The translations under genes and the position numbers were made by a program. The notes beneath the pieces were generated by a model. It made no database searches, was not told where the DNA came from, and saw only the letters and a list, made by a program, of their open reading frames with translations. A DNA stretch of 20,602 bases from JBDNBY01 sp039767595 (GTDB lineage: Bacteria; Pseudomonadota; Alphaproteobacteria; Rhodobacterales; Rhodobacteraceae), in the NCBI GenBank assembly GCA_039767595.1, contig JBDNBY010000052.1:1-20602 (forward strand), in the 5' to 3' direction. Positions 1-7,427 of this stretch are shown piece by piece (the first letter of the stretch is position 1; the number at the start of each line of letters is the position of its first letter).

Positions 1-951
1 ATGCCTGTGGCTCTGGCGCCTGTGGGTCTGACGGGCATGCAATGCGCCGATGGCGAGATCAAGGCGGCCAAGGCTGCGGAAAAATTCGGTGTGCCCTACA
101 CGCTCTCAACGATGTCGATTTGCTCAATCGAGGATGTGGCCGAACACACGAGCGCCCCGTTTTGGTTTCAACTCTACACGATGAAAGACCAAGATTACCT
201 GCGCCGCTTGATTGATCGGGCCAAGGCCGCCAACTGTTCCGCGCTGGTGATTACGCTCGACCTTCAGATCCTTGGTCAGCGGCACAAAGATTTGAAAAAC
301 GGCCTCTCAGCCCCGCCCAAGCCAACTTTGGCTAATTTGATAAACCTCTCGACGAAATGGCGATGGGGATTGGGCATGCTCGGCACCAAGCGCCGGTTTT
401 TCGGCAATATTGTGGGCCATGTGGATGATGTATCCGACCCATCCTCTTTGATCTCATGGACAGCGGAGCAGTTCGACCCCTCGCTCGATTGGTCAAAAAT
501 CGCCAAGATCAAAGAAATGTGGGGCGGCAAAGTTATCCTCAAGGGGATCTTGGACGCCGAAGATGCCAAAGCCGCACTTCAAGTGGGGGCAGATGCGATT
601 ATCGTGTCAAATCATGGGGGCCGGCAACTCGATGGCGCGGTCAGCGCGATCAAGGCGCTTCCATCCATCCTTGATGCCGTCGGTGATAAAATCGAAGTGC
701 ATATCGATAGCGGCATCCGTTCGGGTCAAGACATCCTCAAGGCCGTTGCAATGGGCGCCAAAGGCACAATGATTGGCCGCAGTTATATCTATGGCCTCGG
801 CGCGATGGGCGAGGCCGGCGTGACCGCTGCTCTCAATGTCTTGCATAAGGAACTTGATACCTCTATGGCGCTATGCGGCGAGCGTGACATCCACAACATG
901 GATCGCTCTCACCTGCTCATTCCCAAGGATTTTGGTTACGAATTCCAATAA
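1..951 (+). CDS. lldD: FMN-dependent L-lactate dehydrogenase (5' end outside window)
   Basis: Oxidises L-lactate to pyruvate using FMN and passes electrons to the respiratory chain at the inner membrane. The 316 residues seen cover most of the alpha-hydroxy-acid dehydrogenase barrel: the substrate strand FQLYTMKD (56-63), the segment TLDLQILGQRHKDLKNGL (85-102), the lysine strand ILKGI (179-183), the catalytic SNHGGRQLDG with His205 and Arg208, and the FMN-phosphate loop IDSGIRSGQD (235-244). The family is usually about 380 residues, so roughly 70 N-terminal residues should lie upstream. The ATG at base 1 encodes the internal Met of the conserved MPVALAPVGLTGM block and is probably not the start. 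It converges with the transporter gene, with three bases between the stop codons and no visible terminator. Glycolate oxidase is the alternative, but the RHKDLKNGL segment favours lactate dehydrogenase. Confidence 0.92.
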   Translation: MPVALAPVGLTGMQCADGEIKAAKAAEKFGVPYTLSTMSICSIEDVAEHTSAPFWFQLYTMKDQDYLRRLIDRAKAANCSALVITLDLQILGQRHKDLKNGLSAPPKPTLANLINLSTKWRWGLGMLGTKRRFFGNIVGHVDDVSDPSSLISWTAEQFDPSLDWSKIAKIKEMWGGKVILKGILDAEDAKAALQVGADAIIVSNHGGRQLDGAVSAIKALPSILDAVGDKIEVHIDSGIRSGQDILKAVAMGAKGTMIGRSYIYGLGAMGEAGVTAALNVLHKELDTSMALCGERDIHNMDRSHLLIPKDFGYEFQ

Positions 952-954
952 CCT

Positions 955-2118
955 CTACGCGCGATCCGCCTTGGGCGCCAAGAGCCGCACCACTGGCACA
1001 CCCACCAAGGGGATCATCGCCACCACACCGGTGATGACCCAAAACGCCGTGGAAATCGTGTAAGCTTCTGACACAAACCCAACCAAAGGCGGGCCAAAAA
1101 ACGTGCCCGCATAGGACAACGCCGACACGCGGCTGATCGCCCAGACGCGGCGCGATTGCGGAACAATCTGCGCAACGATATTCAGCAGCGAGGGAAAGAT
1201 GATAGACACCCCAAGGCCCATCGCCCCAAATCCAAGATACACGCTGCCCAAATTGGGGCCGATGGACACAAGGCTACCGCCAAAGGTAGCCAAAATCCCA
1301 CCGCCAACAATCAAGGGCATCGGCGCAATGAGGTGATCATACCGCTGCGCCGCAAAACGCCCCACCCCGAGCATGAGGCCGAGCATCGCGGGACCAAGGG
1401 CCAAAAAGAATGGCCGCTGTGACAAGCCGCGCTCAATATAAATCCCAGCCCACAGATCAACAGCCTGCTCCGTCATCAGCGACACCAGACCAATGACACC
1501 CAAGGCAACAATGAACCATGTCCCATGCCGCATTGGCGGGGTGTCAAGCGCCGCCTCACTGTGATCTGTTGGTACAATTGACCACAATCGCCGGGCCGCG
1601 AACACGCAAACCGCACATAAAACACCCGCAATCACCAACCGAGACAGCCCCATCTCTTGCAACGCACCGGCATAGAGCGCCCCGGCCGCATACGACAGGC
1701 CATAAACCCCATGGGCATAGTTCATCACTTGGTGCTTTTGGGCAATCTGGCGCTCCGCAAGGCGGGCATTCATCGTGACATCCAAACCTGAGGACATCAT
1801 CGCAAAGCCAACCAGCACGCAGACAAATACCCAGATCTGCGCGCTCAATACCGTAAAGACGACAAAGCACGGCAAGGCCGCCGCAAACCAATAGAGGGCG
1901 CGCGGCCCAATCCATCTGGTGATCCGCTCCACATTCAGTAAAACACACAGCGCCCCAATGCTGGCAATCACAAGGATCTGCCCAAACATCGCATCAGAGG
2001 CACCGACATAAGCCTTGATCGCCGGCAACATTCCAGCCACAGCCCCCCACACACCACCCAGAATGGCAAATGACAAGCTAACAGGGCCCGCTGTGTTCTG
2101 TTCACGCATAAAAATCAT
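955..2118 (-). CDS. Major facilitator superfamily transporter
   Basis: Predicted inner-membrane secondary transporter of 387 residues with about twelve hydrophobic helices (starting with a segment containing LSFAILGGVWGAVAGMLPAI), split by a short polar loop near the middle (PTDHSEAALDTPPMRHGTW), as expected for the 6+6 MFS fold. A glycine-rich stretch (IVGGGILATFGGSLVSIGP) and a final helix pair GVVAMIPLVGVPVV are visible. The frame is open further upstream to about 2241, but that extension is polar and crosses the rplY leader, so I choose the ATG at 2118; the ATG at 2109 (MREQ) is equally possible, and neither has a clear Shine-Dalgarno sequence. It is transcribed away from rplY. The substrate cannot be deduced, and the lactate dehydrogenase neighbour does not establish one because the two genes converge. 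Confidence 0.85.
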   Translation of the reverse strand: MIFMREQNTAGPVSLSFAILGGVWGAVAGMLPAIKAYVGASDAMFGQILVIASIGALCVLLNVERITRWIGPRALYWFAAALPCFVVFTVLSAQIWVFVCVLVGFAMMSSGLDVTMNARLAERQIAQKHQVMNYAHGVYGLSYAAGALYAGALQEMGLSRLVIAGVLCAVCVFAARRLWSIVPTDHSEAALDTPPMRHGTWFIVALGVIGLVSLMTEQAVDLWAGIYIERGLSQRPFFLALGPAMLGLMLGVGRFAAQRYDHLIAPMPLIVGGGILATFGGSLVSIGPNLGSVYLGFGAMGLGVSIIFPSLLNIVAQIVPQSRRVWAISRVSALSYAGTFFGPPLVGFVSEAYTISTAFWVITGVVAMIPLVGVPVVRLLAPKADRA

Positions 2119-2204
2119 AGCTGTGCCGTGACATGAAAATTTCTGTTTGCCTAGTAAAAATTGCTTTGCTTTTGGCCGATTCGCGACTAAGAGAACAACT
2201 TCAC

Positions 2205-2233
2205 GCGGGGCTACAGCCTTGGAGGAGCCCCGC
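2205..2233 (+). promoter_or_regulatory. Hairpin in the rplY leader
   Basis: GCGGGGCT (2205-2212) and AGCCCCGC (2226-2233) form a perfect 8-bp stem around a 13-base loop that contains GGAGG. It ends 22 bases before the rplY ATG. No T-run follows, so it is not an intrinsic terminator. A role in translation or mRNA stability is inference only. Confidence 0.5.
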
Positions 2234-2255
2234 CCTAACAAATTGGAGAATTATT

Positions 2256-2882
2256 ATGGCTGGAGAAATTCCTGACTTCCACGCCACGGAACGGATGGGG
2301 ACAGGCAAGGGCGCCGCTCGTCAAGCACGCCGTGACGGACTTGTACCTGGTGTTGTATATGGCGGCGAAAAAGAGCCGCTCGCGATCAACATCCCATTCA
2401 ACGTGCTCATCAAACGCCTCAAGCAAGGCCGCTTTTTGTCAACTCTCTTCAACCTCAAAGTTGAAGGCCAAGAGGACGTGCGTGTTATCTGCCGCGGCGT
2501 TCAGCGCGATGTTGTCAAAGACCTTCCGACACACGTGGATTTCATGCGTCTGCGCCGCACATCGCGCGTGAACTTGTTTATCCCTGTTGACTTCATCAAC
2601 CATGAGGCCGCTCCTGGCATCAAAAAAGGTGGTGTTTTGACGATCGTGCGTTCCGAAGTTGAATTGCGCGTGACAGCGGGTGACATTCCTGAAAAGCTGA
2701 CCGTTGATCTTACGGGCAAAGCCATCGGCGACGTGATCACCATTTCACAAGTTGATCTACCCGAAGGCGCGCGCGCCACGATCGACCGTGATTTCGTGAT
2801 TGCGAACATCTCTGCGCCAAAAGGCTTGGCCAGCTCAGATGATGACGCCGAAGACGACGCAGCAGAAGGCGGCGAAGAGTAA
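2256..2882 (+). CDS. rplY: 50S ribosomal protein L25, Ctc/TL5 family
   Basis: Binds 5S rRNA in the large ribosomal subunit; Ctc-type members are also linked to general stress. The 208 residues show the N-terminal L25 domain (GKGAARQARRDGLVPGVVYG, about residues 16-35, then the 5S-binding barrel to about 98), followed by the C-terminal TL5 domain and a very acidic tail (SSDDDAEDDAAEGGEE). That is the usual two-domain length in alphaproteobacteria. The ATG at 2256 is preferred over an in-frame upstream ATG at 2133: GGAGAA lies 6 bases before it and homologous proteins begin at MAGEIP-like sequence, whereas the upstream extension (MKISVCLVKIALLL...) is translated leader. pth follows in the same direction after a terminator, the usual rplY-pth arrangement. 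Identification is secure. Confidence 0.95.
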   Translation: MAGEIPDFHATERMGTGKGAARQARRDGLVPGVVYGGEKEPLAINIPFNVLIKRLKQGRFLSTLFNLKVEGQEDVRVICRGVQRDVVKDLPTHVDFMRLRRTSRVNLFIPVDFINHEAAPGIKKGGVLTIVRSEVELRVTAGDIPEKLTVDLTGKAIGDVITISQVDLPEGARATIDRDFVIANISAPKGLASSDDDAEDDAAEGGEE

Positions 2883-2909
2883 TTCTTTGCCCAGTAGATG
2901 CGAAATTGA

Positions 2910-2936
2910 AACGGGGCCTTTTGGTCCCGTTTTTTA
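2910..2936 (+). terminator. Rho-independent terminator after rplY
   Basis: AACGGGGCC, a TTTT loop and GGTCCCGTT form a 9-bp stem with one G-U pair, followed directly by a T-run. It lies 28 bases after the rplY stop and 35 bases before the pth start, so pth must depend on read-through or on a promoter of its own close to the gene. Confidence 0.85.
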
Positions 2937-2970
2937 TTTGGCATAACACTGGTAATCAAAGAGGATGACC

Positions 2971-3660
2971 ATGCAGCTATTCGTTGGACTTGGAAACCCA
3001 GGAGCAAAATACGCCAATACACGTCATAACATTGGGTTTATGGCGCTTGATGCGATTGCCGACCATGGCGGCTTTGGGCCATGGCGCACAAAGTTCCAAG
3101 GTCAACTGTCCGAAGGAGTTATCGGCGGCGAAAAAACTCTCCTTCTTAAGCCCGAAACGTTTATGAATTTATCTGGCCAATCCGTTGGAGAGGCGATGCG
3201 CTTTTACAAACTCGACCCGACGGATGTGACCGTCTTTCATGACGAATTGGATATCGCCCCCTCAAAGGTGAAACTCAAAACCGGCGGCGGTCACGCGGGG
3301 CATAATGGCCTTCGCTCTCTGCATGCGCATATCGGCGAGGCCTATCATCGTGTGCGGCTGGGGATTGGCCATCCTGGGGATAAACGATTGGTGTCGCATT
3401 TCGTCCTGCAAGACTTTAGCAAAGCGGATCAAGCGTGGTTGGCCCCCCTGCTCGACGGCATCGGCCGCGGCTTTGATCACTTGGCGCAGGGGCGCGGCGA
3501 CCGTTTCATGAACGCCGTCGCCCTCAATCGACCCAAGCCTGAGAAGAAACCACGGCCCAACACGGACACCGCACCACTACGGGAAGCTATCGAACCTGAA
3601 AAGACAGAGGCCGAGCCAGAAAAATCACCGCTTCAGCGGCTAATGGATCGGTTTTCGTAA
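2971..3660 (+). CDS. pth: Peptidyl-tRNA hydrolase
   Basis: Cytoplasmic esterase that releases tRNA from peptidyl-tRNA shed by stalled ribosomes, recycling the tRNA. The 229 residues carry all the family hallmarks: FVGLGNPG (4-11), catalytic His19 in NTRHNIGF, Asn66 in FMNLSG, Asp91 in FHDELD and Asn112 in GHNGLRS. Residues after about 185 form a lysine, proline and glutamate-rich extension ending in an amphipathic segment (LQRLMDRF), an addition beyond the roughly 190-residue core. Two ATGs lie close together; the Shine-Dalgarno AAGAGG abuts the one at 2965 (no spacing) but sits 6 bases from the one at 2971, so 2971 is chosen. The usual downstream neighbour ychF is not present. Confidence 0.95.
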   Translation: MQLFVGLGNPGAKYANTRHNIGFMALDAIADHGGFGPWRTKFQGQLSEGVIGGEKTLLLKPETFMNLSGQSVGEAMRFYKLDPTDVTVFHDELDIAPSKVKLKTGGGHAGHNGLRSLHAHIGEAYHRVRLGIGHPGDKRLVSHFVLQDFSKADQAWLAPLLDGIGRGFDHLAQGRGDRFMNAVALNRPKPEKKPRPNTDTAPLREAIEPEKTEAEPEKSPLQRLMDRFS

Positions 3661-3810
3661 ACAATTAGAGCGAAATCTGGCGACTTTGTCGTAATTGACG
3701 CCAATTTAGCGCATTTTGTGTCACTCACGGCAACAATGCCCGCATCTCAGCTTGATAACACCTTAGTTCAATCAAATTTTAACCAAAGATCCTAGCAATA
3801 CTCAAACCAG

Positions 3811-3816
3811 TATAAA
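3811..3816 (+). promoter_or_regulatory. Possible -10 box before the unknown membrane protein gene
   Basis: TATAAA matches five of six bases of the -10 consensus and stands out in the AT-rich 172-base gap after pth. No convincing -35 lies 16-18 bases upstream. Transcription from here would begin only about 8-10 bases before the ATG at 3833, giving a nearly leaderless mRNA, in line with the lack of a good Shine-Dalgarno sequence. Confidence 0.25.
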
Positions 3817-3832
3817 TTTTGGGTGTTTTGTT

Positions 3833-4675
3833 ATGTTGCGTCTTATTCAACCATGTGTCGTGTTATTTGTTTTTCTAACTCTTCAATTCGCAAACATCGC
3901 TCCGATGATAGACCGGTTGCCCGTGTCACAAGCTGTCGCCACACTACGACCGCAGAATATGGCGATTTCACCATCGCCCACTGCTGACATTTGTATTTTG
4001 ACCCAACGCCATCGCATTCTTGGCCTTCAGGTTTTGTCGTCACAGTCTTGGGTCTTATCCTCATCACACTGCCACACGACGTATCGCCCCCTGACACAGG
4101 CCGATCATGAGATTATCGCAAAACATGACCCAATCAGCGGCGACGTGATCGCCACGGCACCGCCACGGGACATGCTGACATTCATTGACGAACACCTGTT
4201 TTGGTTCTTTTTAATTATTTTGTCTGTAGCCATCCCTATTCAGGCCACGCCCCGTCCCAAGGATGTACATCACACACTGTTTCGAGAGCTTAAATCCAAA
4301 GATCGCATCATCATGCTCTCTTTATTATATTTGGCCAAAACCCAAACGCGCCTGAACCAAGAGCAGATAGACCTCCTGATCGAAGCCGGACGCGCCTATG
4401 GGCTGGCATCTTTTGATCAGGCGGCCTTCGCCGACGCATATAACGCGCTTCCTCCGATTAAAACCCTTGAGCCGATCGTAGATCTGACCAAATATACGGG
4501 TCAAACGACGCGCGAGGCGATCTTACATGGATCCGTGCAATTTTTCATCGCAGCAGGCCGCCCAACTTTATTAGAACGCAAGCAATATGGGATGCTGATC
4601 CGAATTTTGAGATGCAACTCGTCGCGCGCTGTCGGAGAATTCCAAAACGACGCACAACGGCTTCAACTGCAATGA
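3833..4675 (+). CDS. Unrecognised membrane protein with C-terminal helical domain
   Basis: I do not recognise this 280-residue protein. It starts with a hydrophobic helix (about 4-24, possibly an uncleaved signal), then about 95 residues without long hydrophobic runs, a second membrane helix at 121-137 (HLFWFFLIILSVAIPIQ), and a predicted cytoplasmic, helix-rich region (145-265). That last region (KDRIIMLSLLYLAKTQTRLN, then ERKQYGMLIRIL) has the helix spacing of TerB/DnaJ-associated acid-helix domains, but the acidic motif is not obvious, so this is only a suggestion. The ATG at 3833 has no clear ribosome-binding site; Met25 or Met43 are alternative starts. The gene is more AT-rich than its neighbours. 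It converges with trpB 13 bases away. The length, membrane pattern and stop placement support a real gene. Confidence 0.7.
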   Translation: MLRLIQPCVVLFVFLTLQFANIAPMIDRLPVSQAVATLRPQNMAISPSPTADICILTQRHRILGLQVLSSQSWVLSSSHCHTTYRPLTQADHEIIAKHDPISGDVIATAPPRDMLTFIDEHLFWFFLIILSVAIPIQATPRPKDVHHTLFRELKSKDRIIMLSLLYLAKTQTRLNQEQIDLLIEAGRAYGLASFDQAAFADAYNALPPIKTLEPIVDLTKYTGQTTREAILHGSVQFFIAAGRPTLLERKQYGMLIRILRCNSSRAVGEFQNDAQRLQLQ

Positions 4676-4688
4676 GGGATAGCGGCGC

Positions 4689-5918
4689 TTAGTGCCCTTG
4701 CATATCGAATCCCAAATGCCGCGCGACGGTAAAGATATCTTTATCACCGCGGCCACACATGTTCATCACCAGCAGATGATCCTTTGGCAAGGTTGGGGCA
4801 ATTTTCATCACATGCGCAATCGCGTGCGACGGCTCGAGCGCGGGAATAATCCCCTCTTGGGCACAGACGAATTTAAATGCCTCTAACGCCTCATCATCCG
4901 TAATTGCGACGTATTGCGCCCGCCCAATGTCGTGCAGCCAAGCGTGCTCTGGCCCGATCCCAGGATAATCAAGCCCCGCCGAAATGCTGTGCCCTTCTAG
5001 GATTTGACCATCATCATCTTGGAGGAGATACGTCCGATTGCCATGAAGCACCCCTGGACGCCCCCCAGTGAGAGACGCGCAATGCTCCATCTTTTGATTG
5101 ACGCCTTTGCCGCCCGCTTCAACGCCAATGATATTCACCTCTTTGTCATCCAAAAACGGATAAAAGAGGCCCATCGCATTCGATCCGCCCCCAATTGACG
5201 CAATCAACGTATCAGGAAGGCGGCCCTCAGCGGCCATCATCTGCTCTTTGGTTTCTTTGCCAATGATGGATTGGAAATCACGCACCATCGCGGGGTATGG
5301 ATGCGGTCCGGCGACGGTCCCAATGCAATAAAACGTATCGCGCACATTGGTCACCCAATCGCGCAGCGCATCGTTCATCGCATCCTTGAGCGTACCACGG
5401 CCAGAGGTCACCGGCACAACTTCGGCCCCCAAAAGGCGCATGCGAAAGACGTTCGGCGCCTGACGTTCGACATCATGGGCGCCCATGTACACAATGCATT
5501 TCAAACCGAATTTCGCGCAAACTGTTGCGGTCGCAACACCGTGCTGACCCGCGCCCGTTTCGGCGATAATCCGTATTTTACCCATGCGGCGTGCCAAAAT
5601 GATTTGGCCCAGCACGTTGTTGATTTTATGGGCACCTGTGTGGTTCAATTCGTCACGCTTGAGGTAGATCTTGGCCCCGCCCAATGCTTGGGTCATGCGA
5701 TCGGCATAATATAGCGGACTGGGGCGACCGACGTAATGGGTCCATAGATCATTCATCTCGTCCCAGAAACTTTGATCTGTTTTTGCCTTTTCGTACTGCT
5801 CTTCCAATTCAAGGATCAGCGGCATCAATGTTTCAGAGACGAACCGCCCTCCGAAATCACCAAAACGACCCTTTTCATCGGGGCCTGTCATAAAACTATT
5901 GAACAGATCATTTGACAT
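4689..5918 (-). CDS. trpB: Tryptophan synthase beta chain
   Basis: Pyridoxal-phosphate enzyme that condenses indole with serine in the last step of tryptophan synthesis, working as an alpha2-beta2 complex with TrpA. The 409 residues show the N-terminal GRFGDFGGRFV motif, the cofactor lysine Lys98 in NHTGAHKINN, Glu120 in AETGAGQHG, the phosphate loop GGGSNAMG (243-250) and the C-terminal CGRGDKD that contacts the pyridine nitrogen. Spacing matches the enterobacterial enzyme with an 11-residue N-terminal offset. AAGGG lies 8 bases before the ATG. It is last of the run ihfB-lapA-trpF-trpB; trpA is not downstream, where the strand switches to the convergent membrane-protein gene. No terminator is visible in the 13-base gap. 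Confidence 0.97.
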   Translation of the reverse strand: MSNDLFNSFMTGPDEKGRFGDFGGRFVSETLMPLILELEEQYEKAKTDQSFWDEMNDLWTHYVGRPSPLYYADRMTQALGGAKIYLKRDELNHTGAHKINNVLGQIILARRMGKIRIIAETGAGQHGVATATVCAKFGLKCIVYMGAHDVERQAPNVFRMRLLGAEVVPVTSGRGTLKDAMNDALRDWVTNVRDTFYCIGTVAGPHPYPAMVRDFQSIIGKETKEQMMAAEGRLPDTLIASIGGGSNAMGLFYPFLDDKEVNIIGVEAGGKGVNQKMEHCASLTGGRPGVLHGNRTYLLQDDDGQILEGHSISAGLDYPGIGPEHAWLHDIGRAQYVAITDDEALEAFKFVCAQEGIIPALEPSHAIAHVMKIAPTLPKDHLLVMNMCGRGDKDIFTVARHLGFDMQGH

Positions 5919-5971
5919 CAGATTACCCTTTTATGCGCTTGGGGGATACTAGTGCTGTGCACACAGGTTTT

Positions 5972-6619
5972 CTAGAGCGAAACCGAAGAAACCTGTTCAA
6001 GAAACGCTTTGATCTTGGCCTCAGATTTCACGCCGCGCCCCTCTTCGACACCAGACGAGACATCAAGCTGCTGTGCGCCCGATACGCGAAGCGCCTGAGC
6101 GGCATTCTCCGGCGTCAAACCACCGGCCAGCATCCAAGGCACTTCAATCGGATAATCCGCCATCAAGGCCCAATCAAAGGCATGTCCATTTCCACCAGGT
6201 AAAACAGCATTGGGATTTGGTTTTGCATCAATCAACAATTGATCCGCCACATCCGCATAACGATCAATGAGGGGCAAATCATCCTGTGTCGCAATGCCAA
6301 TCGCCTTCATCACGGGCAGGCCATAGCGCTCTTTGATCTGCGTGACGCGCTCGGGCGATTCGTGCCCGTGCAATTGGATCATATCCAAGGGAACCTGCGC
6401 CAACATGTCATCAAGGAATGCATCACTTGGATCTACCACCAAGCCGACCTTGGCCACGCCCAGAGGCGTTTCAAGGGCTAGATCACGCGCCAGTTCAATA
6501 CCGACATCGCGCGGAGACTTGGGGAAAAAGACAAACCCAACATATCGCGCCCCAGCATCAGCCGCCCAGTGCACGGATTGCGGTGTTGTCAGTCCACAGA
6601 TCTTGACCCGAGCGTGCAC
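5972..6619 (-). CDS. trpF: Phosphoribosylanthranilate isomerase
   Basis: Converts phosphoribosylanthranilate to the carboxyphenylamino-deoxyribulose phosphate that feeds indole formation. The 215 residues form a single (beta/alpha)8 barrel: VKICGL with catalytic Cys8, GFVFFPKSPRD (28-38), IQLHGHE (81-87), the catalytic Asp131 in LLIDAK, and the phosphate-binding AGGLTPENA and DVSSGVEEGRGVK near the end. Translation starts at GTG, which encodes the Met of MHARVKICG, 7 bases after the lapA stop; AAAAGG lies within the end of lapA, suggesting coupled translation. The 53-base gap to trpB carries trpB's own ribosome-binding site. Confidence 0.96.
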   Translation of the reverse strand: MHARVKICGLTTPQSVHWAADAGARYVGFVFFPKSPRDVGIELARDLALETPLGVAKVGLVVDPSDAFLDDMLAQVPLDMIQLHGHESPERVTQIKERYGLPVMKAIGIATQDDLPLIDRYADVADQLLIDAKPNPNAVLPGGNGHAFDWALMADYPIEVPWMLAGGLTPENAAQALRVSGAQQLDVSSGVEEGRGVKSEAKIKAFLEQVSSVSL

Positions 6620-6626
6620 GAGCGGT

Positions 6627-6968
6627 CTACGCCTTTTCGACCAAGTCTAGGATTTCGCGGGCGGGATCCTTGGGTGTGTCTGACTTCAGCTCTTTGTGCG
6701 CGCGGCGCAGCTCTTTTTTAGAGCGCGCGCCCTCGGCCCGAAAGCGGTACTCACGCACCCACTCCAAAATGATCCCAAGGATCAAACCGGCAGCGACGCT
6801 GATAAATATCACAATAAATAGAGGTAAATTGACCGACAGATTGAACCCAATTGGACCCGCCAACCCATTGGGGAATAAAACCAGTGTCACCACATCTCGG
6901 TTGGCCAGTGATACAACTAGAATTGCAATCGTCACCAGCGCCAATAGGGCGTATTTTAAATATCGCAC
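6627..6968 (-). CDS. lapA: LapA-family (DUF1049) inner-membrane protein
   Basis: Small 113-residue protein with two membrane helices: residues 4-22 (LKYALLALVTIAILVVSLA) and about 48-70 (LPLFIVIFISVAAGLILGIIL). They are followed by a charged, probably coiled-coil cytoplasmic tail (EWVREYRFRAEGARSKKELRR). That layout fits the LapA/DUF1049 family, whose enterobacterial member works with LapB in lipopolysaccharide assembly control; whether this holds here is unknown. Start is GTG, one base after the ihfB stop, with GGAGAA placed across the ihfB stop region, so the two are surely cotranscribed. The symbol reflects the family, not tested function. Confidence 0.82.
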   Translation of the reverse strand: MRYLKYALLALVTIAILVVSLANRDVVTLVLFPNGLAGPIGFNLSVNLPLFIVIFISVAAGLILGIILEWVREYRFRAEGARSKKELRRAHKELKSDTPKDPAREILDLVEKA

Positions 6969-6969
6969 G

Positions 6970-7251
6970 TTATTCTCCGTTTAGCCGTTCACGCAAAGCT
7001 TTGCCCGTTTTAAAAAACGGGACATGCTTTTCTTCTACTTGAACGGATTCACCAGTTCGCGGGTTTCTTCCGACCCGAGCTCCCCGGTGTTTAACGAAAA
7101 ATGCGCCAAATCCGCGCAATTCGACTCGGTCACCGCGCTCGAGGGCATCAGATATGTCGTCGAAAACTGCTGCGACCACGCGCTCTACTTCGGATAGCGT
7201 CAGGTGCGGGTTTTCATCCGCTAGCTTTTGAACAAGCTCTGATCTGATCAT
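6970..7251 (-). CDS. ihfB: Integration host factor beta subunit
   Basis: DNA-bending nucleoid protein that pairs with IhfA and assists promoters, replication and phage integration. The 93 residues include MIRSELVQKLADENP at the N-terminus, the core ELRGFGAFFVKHR (45-57), and the DNA-intercalating arm GRNPRTG (61-67), ending KTGKALRERLNGE. The ATG at 7251 has GAGAGGA four bases upstream; an in-frame extension to 7305 lacks family similarity. The residues MIRSEL and KHRGARVGRNPRTGE favour the beta over the alpha subunit. It heads the run that continues into lapA, trpF and trpB and follows the rpsA terminator, so it needs its own promoter in the 176-base gap, where I saw no strong one. Confidence 0.93.
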   Translation of the reverse strand: MIRSELVQKLADENPHLTLSEVERVVAAVFDDISDALERGDRVELRGFGAFFVKHRGARVGRNPRTGESVQVEEKHVPFFKTGKALRERLNGE

Positions 7252-7371
7252 GCGTCCTCTCCCAGTGTCGTCTAGCGAAAAACCTATCCGCTTCGCCCAG
7301 CGCAATCAAACATTGATCGCGTCATAAGTGGAATATTTTCAAAGATTGTGCTGAAAATCTACCATTCCCAC

Positions 7372-7399
7372 GAAAAAGGCCCCGTCTTTCGACAGGGCC
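7372..7399 (-). terminator. Rho-independent terminator after rpsA
   Basis: Read on the minus strand: GGCCCTGTC, GAAA tetraloop, GACGGGGCC, then a run of five T. The stem is 9 bp with one T-G pair. It sits 29 bases past the rpsA stop and separates rpsA from ihfB. Confidence 0.88.
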
Positions 7400-7427
7400 C
7401 ATAGTAATTAAGAGAGCTGAGCGTGAA

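Noticed and set aside
2133..2255. An in-frame upstream ATG extending rplY by 41 residues.
   Set aside because: The extension does not resemble L25 proteins, covers the leader hairpin, and the internal ATG at 2256 has a proper GGAGAA ribosome-binding site.
5963..5996. Inverted repeat ACAGGTTT/AAACCTGT at the end of trpF.
   Set aside because: The left arm lies just past the stop and the right arm is inside the trpF coding sequence, the loop is 18 bases, and no T-run follows in the transcribed direction; it is not a convincing terminator and trpB follows in the same run.
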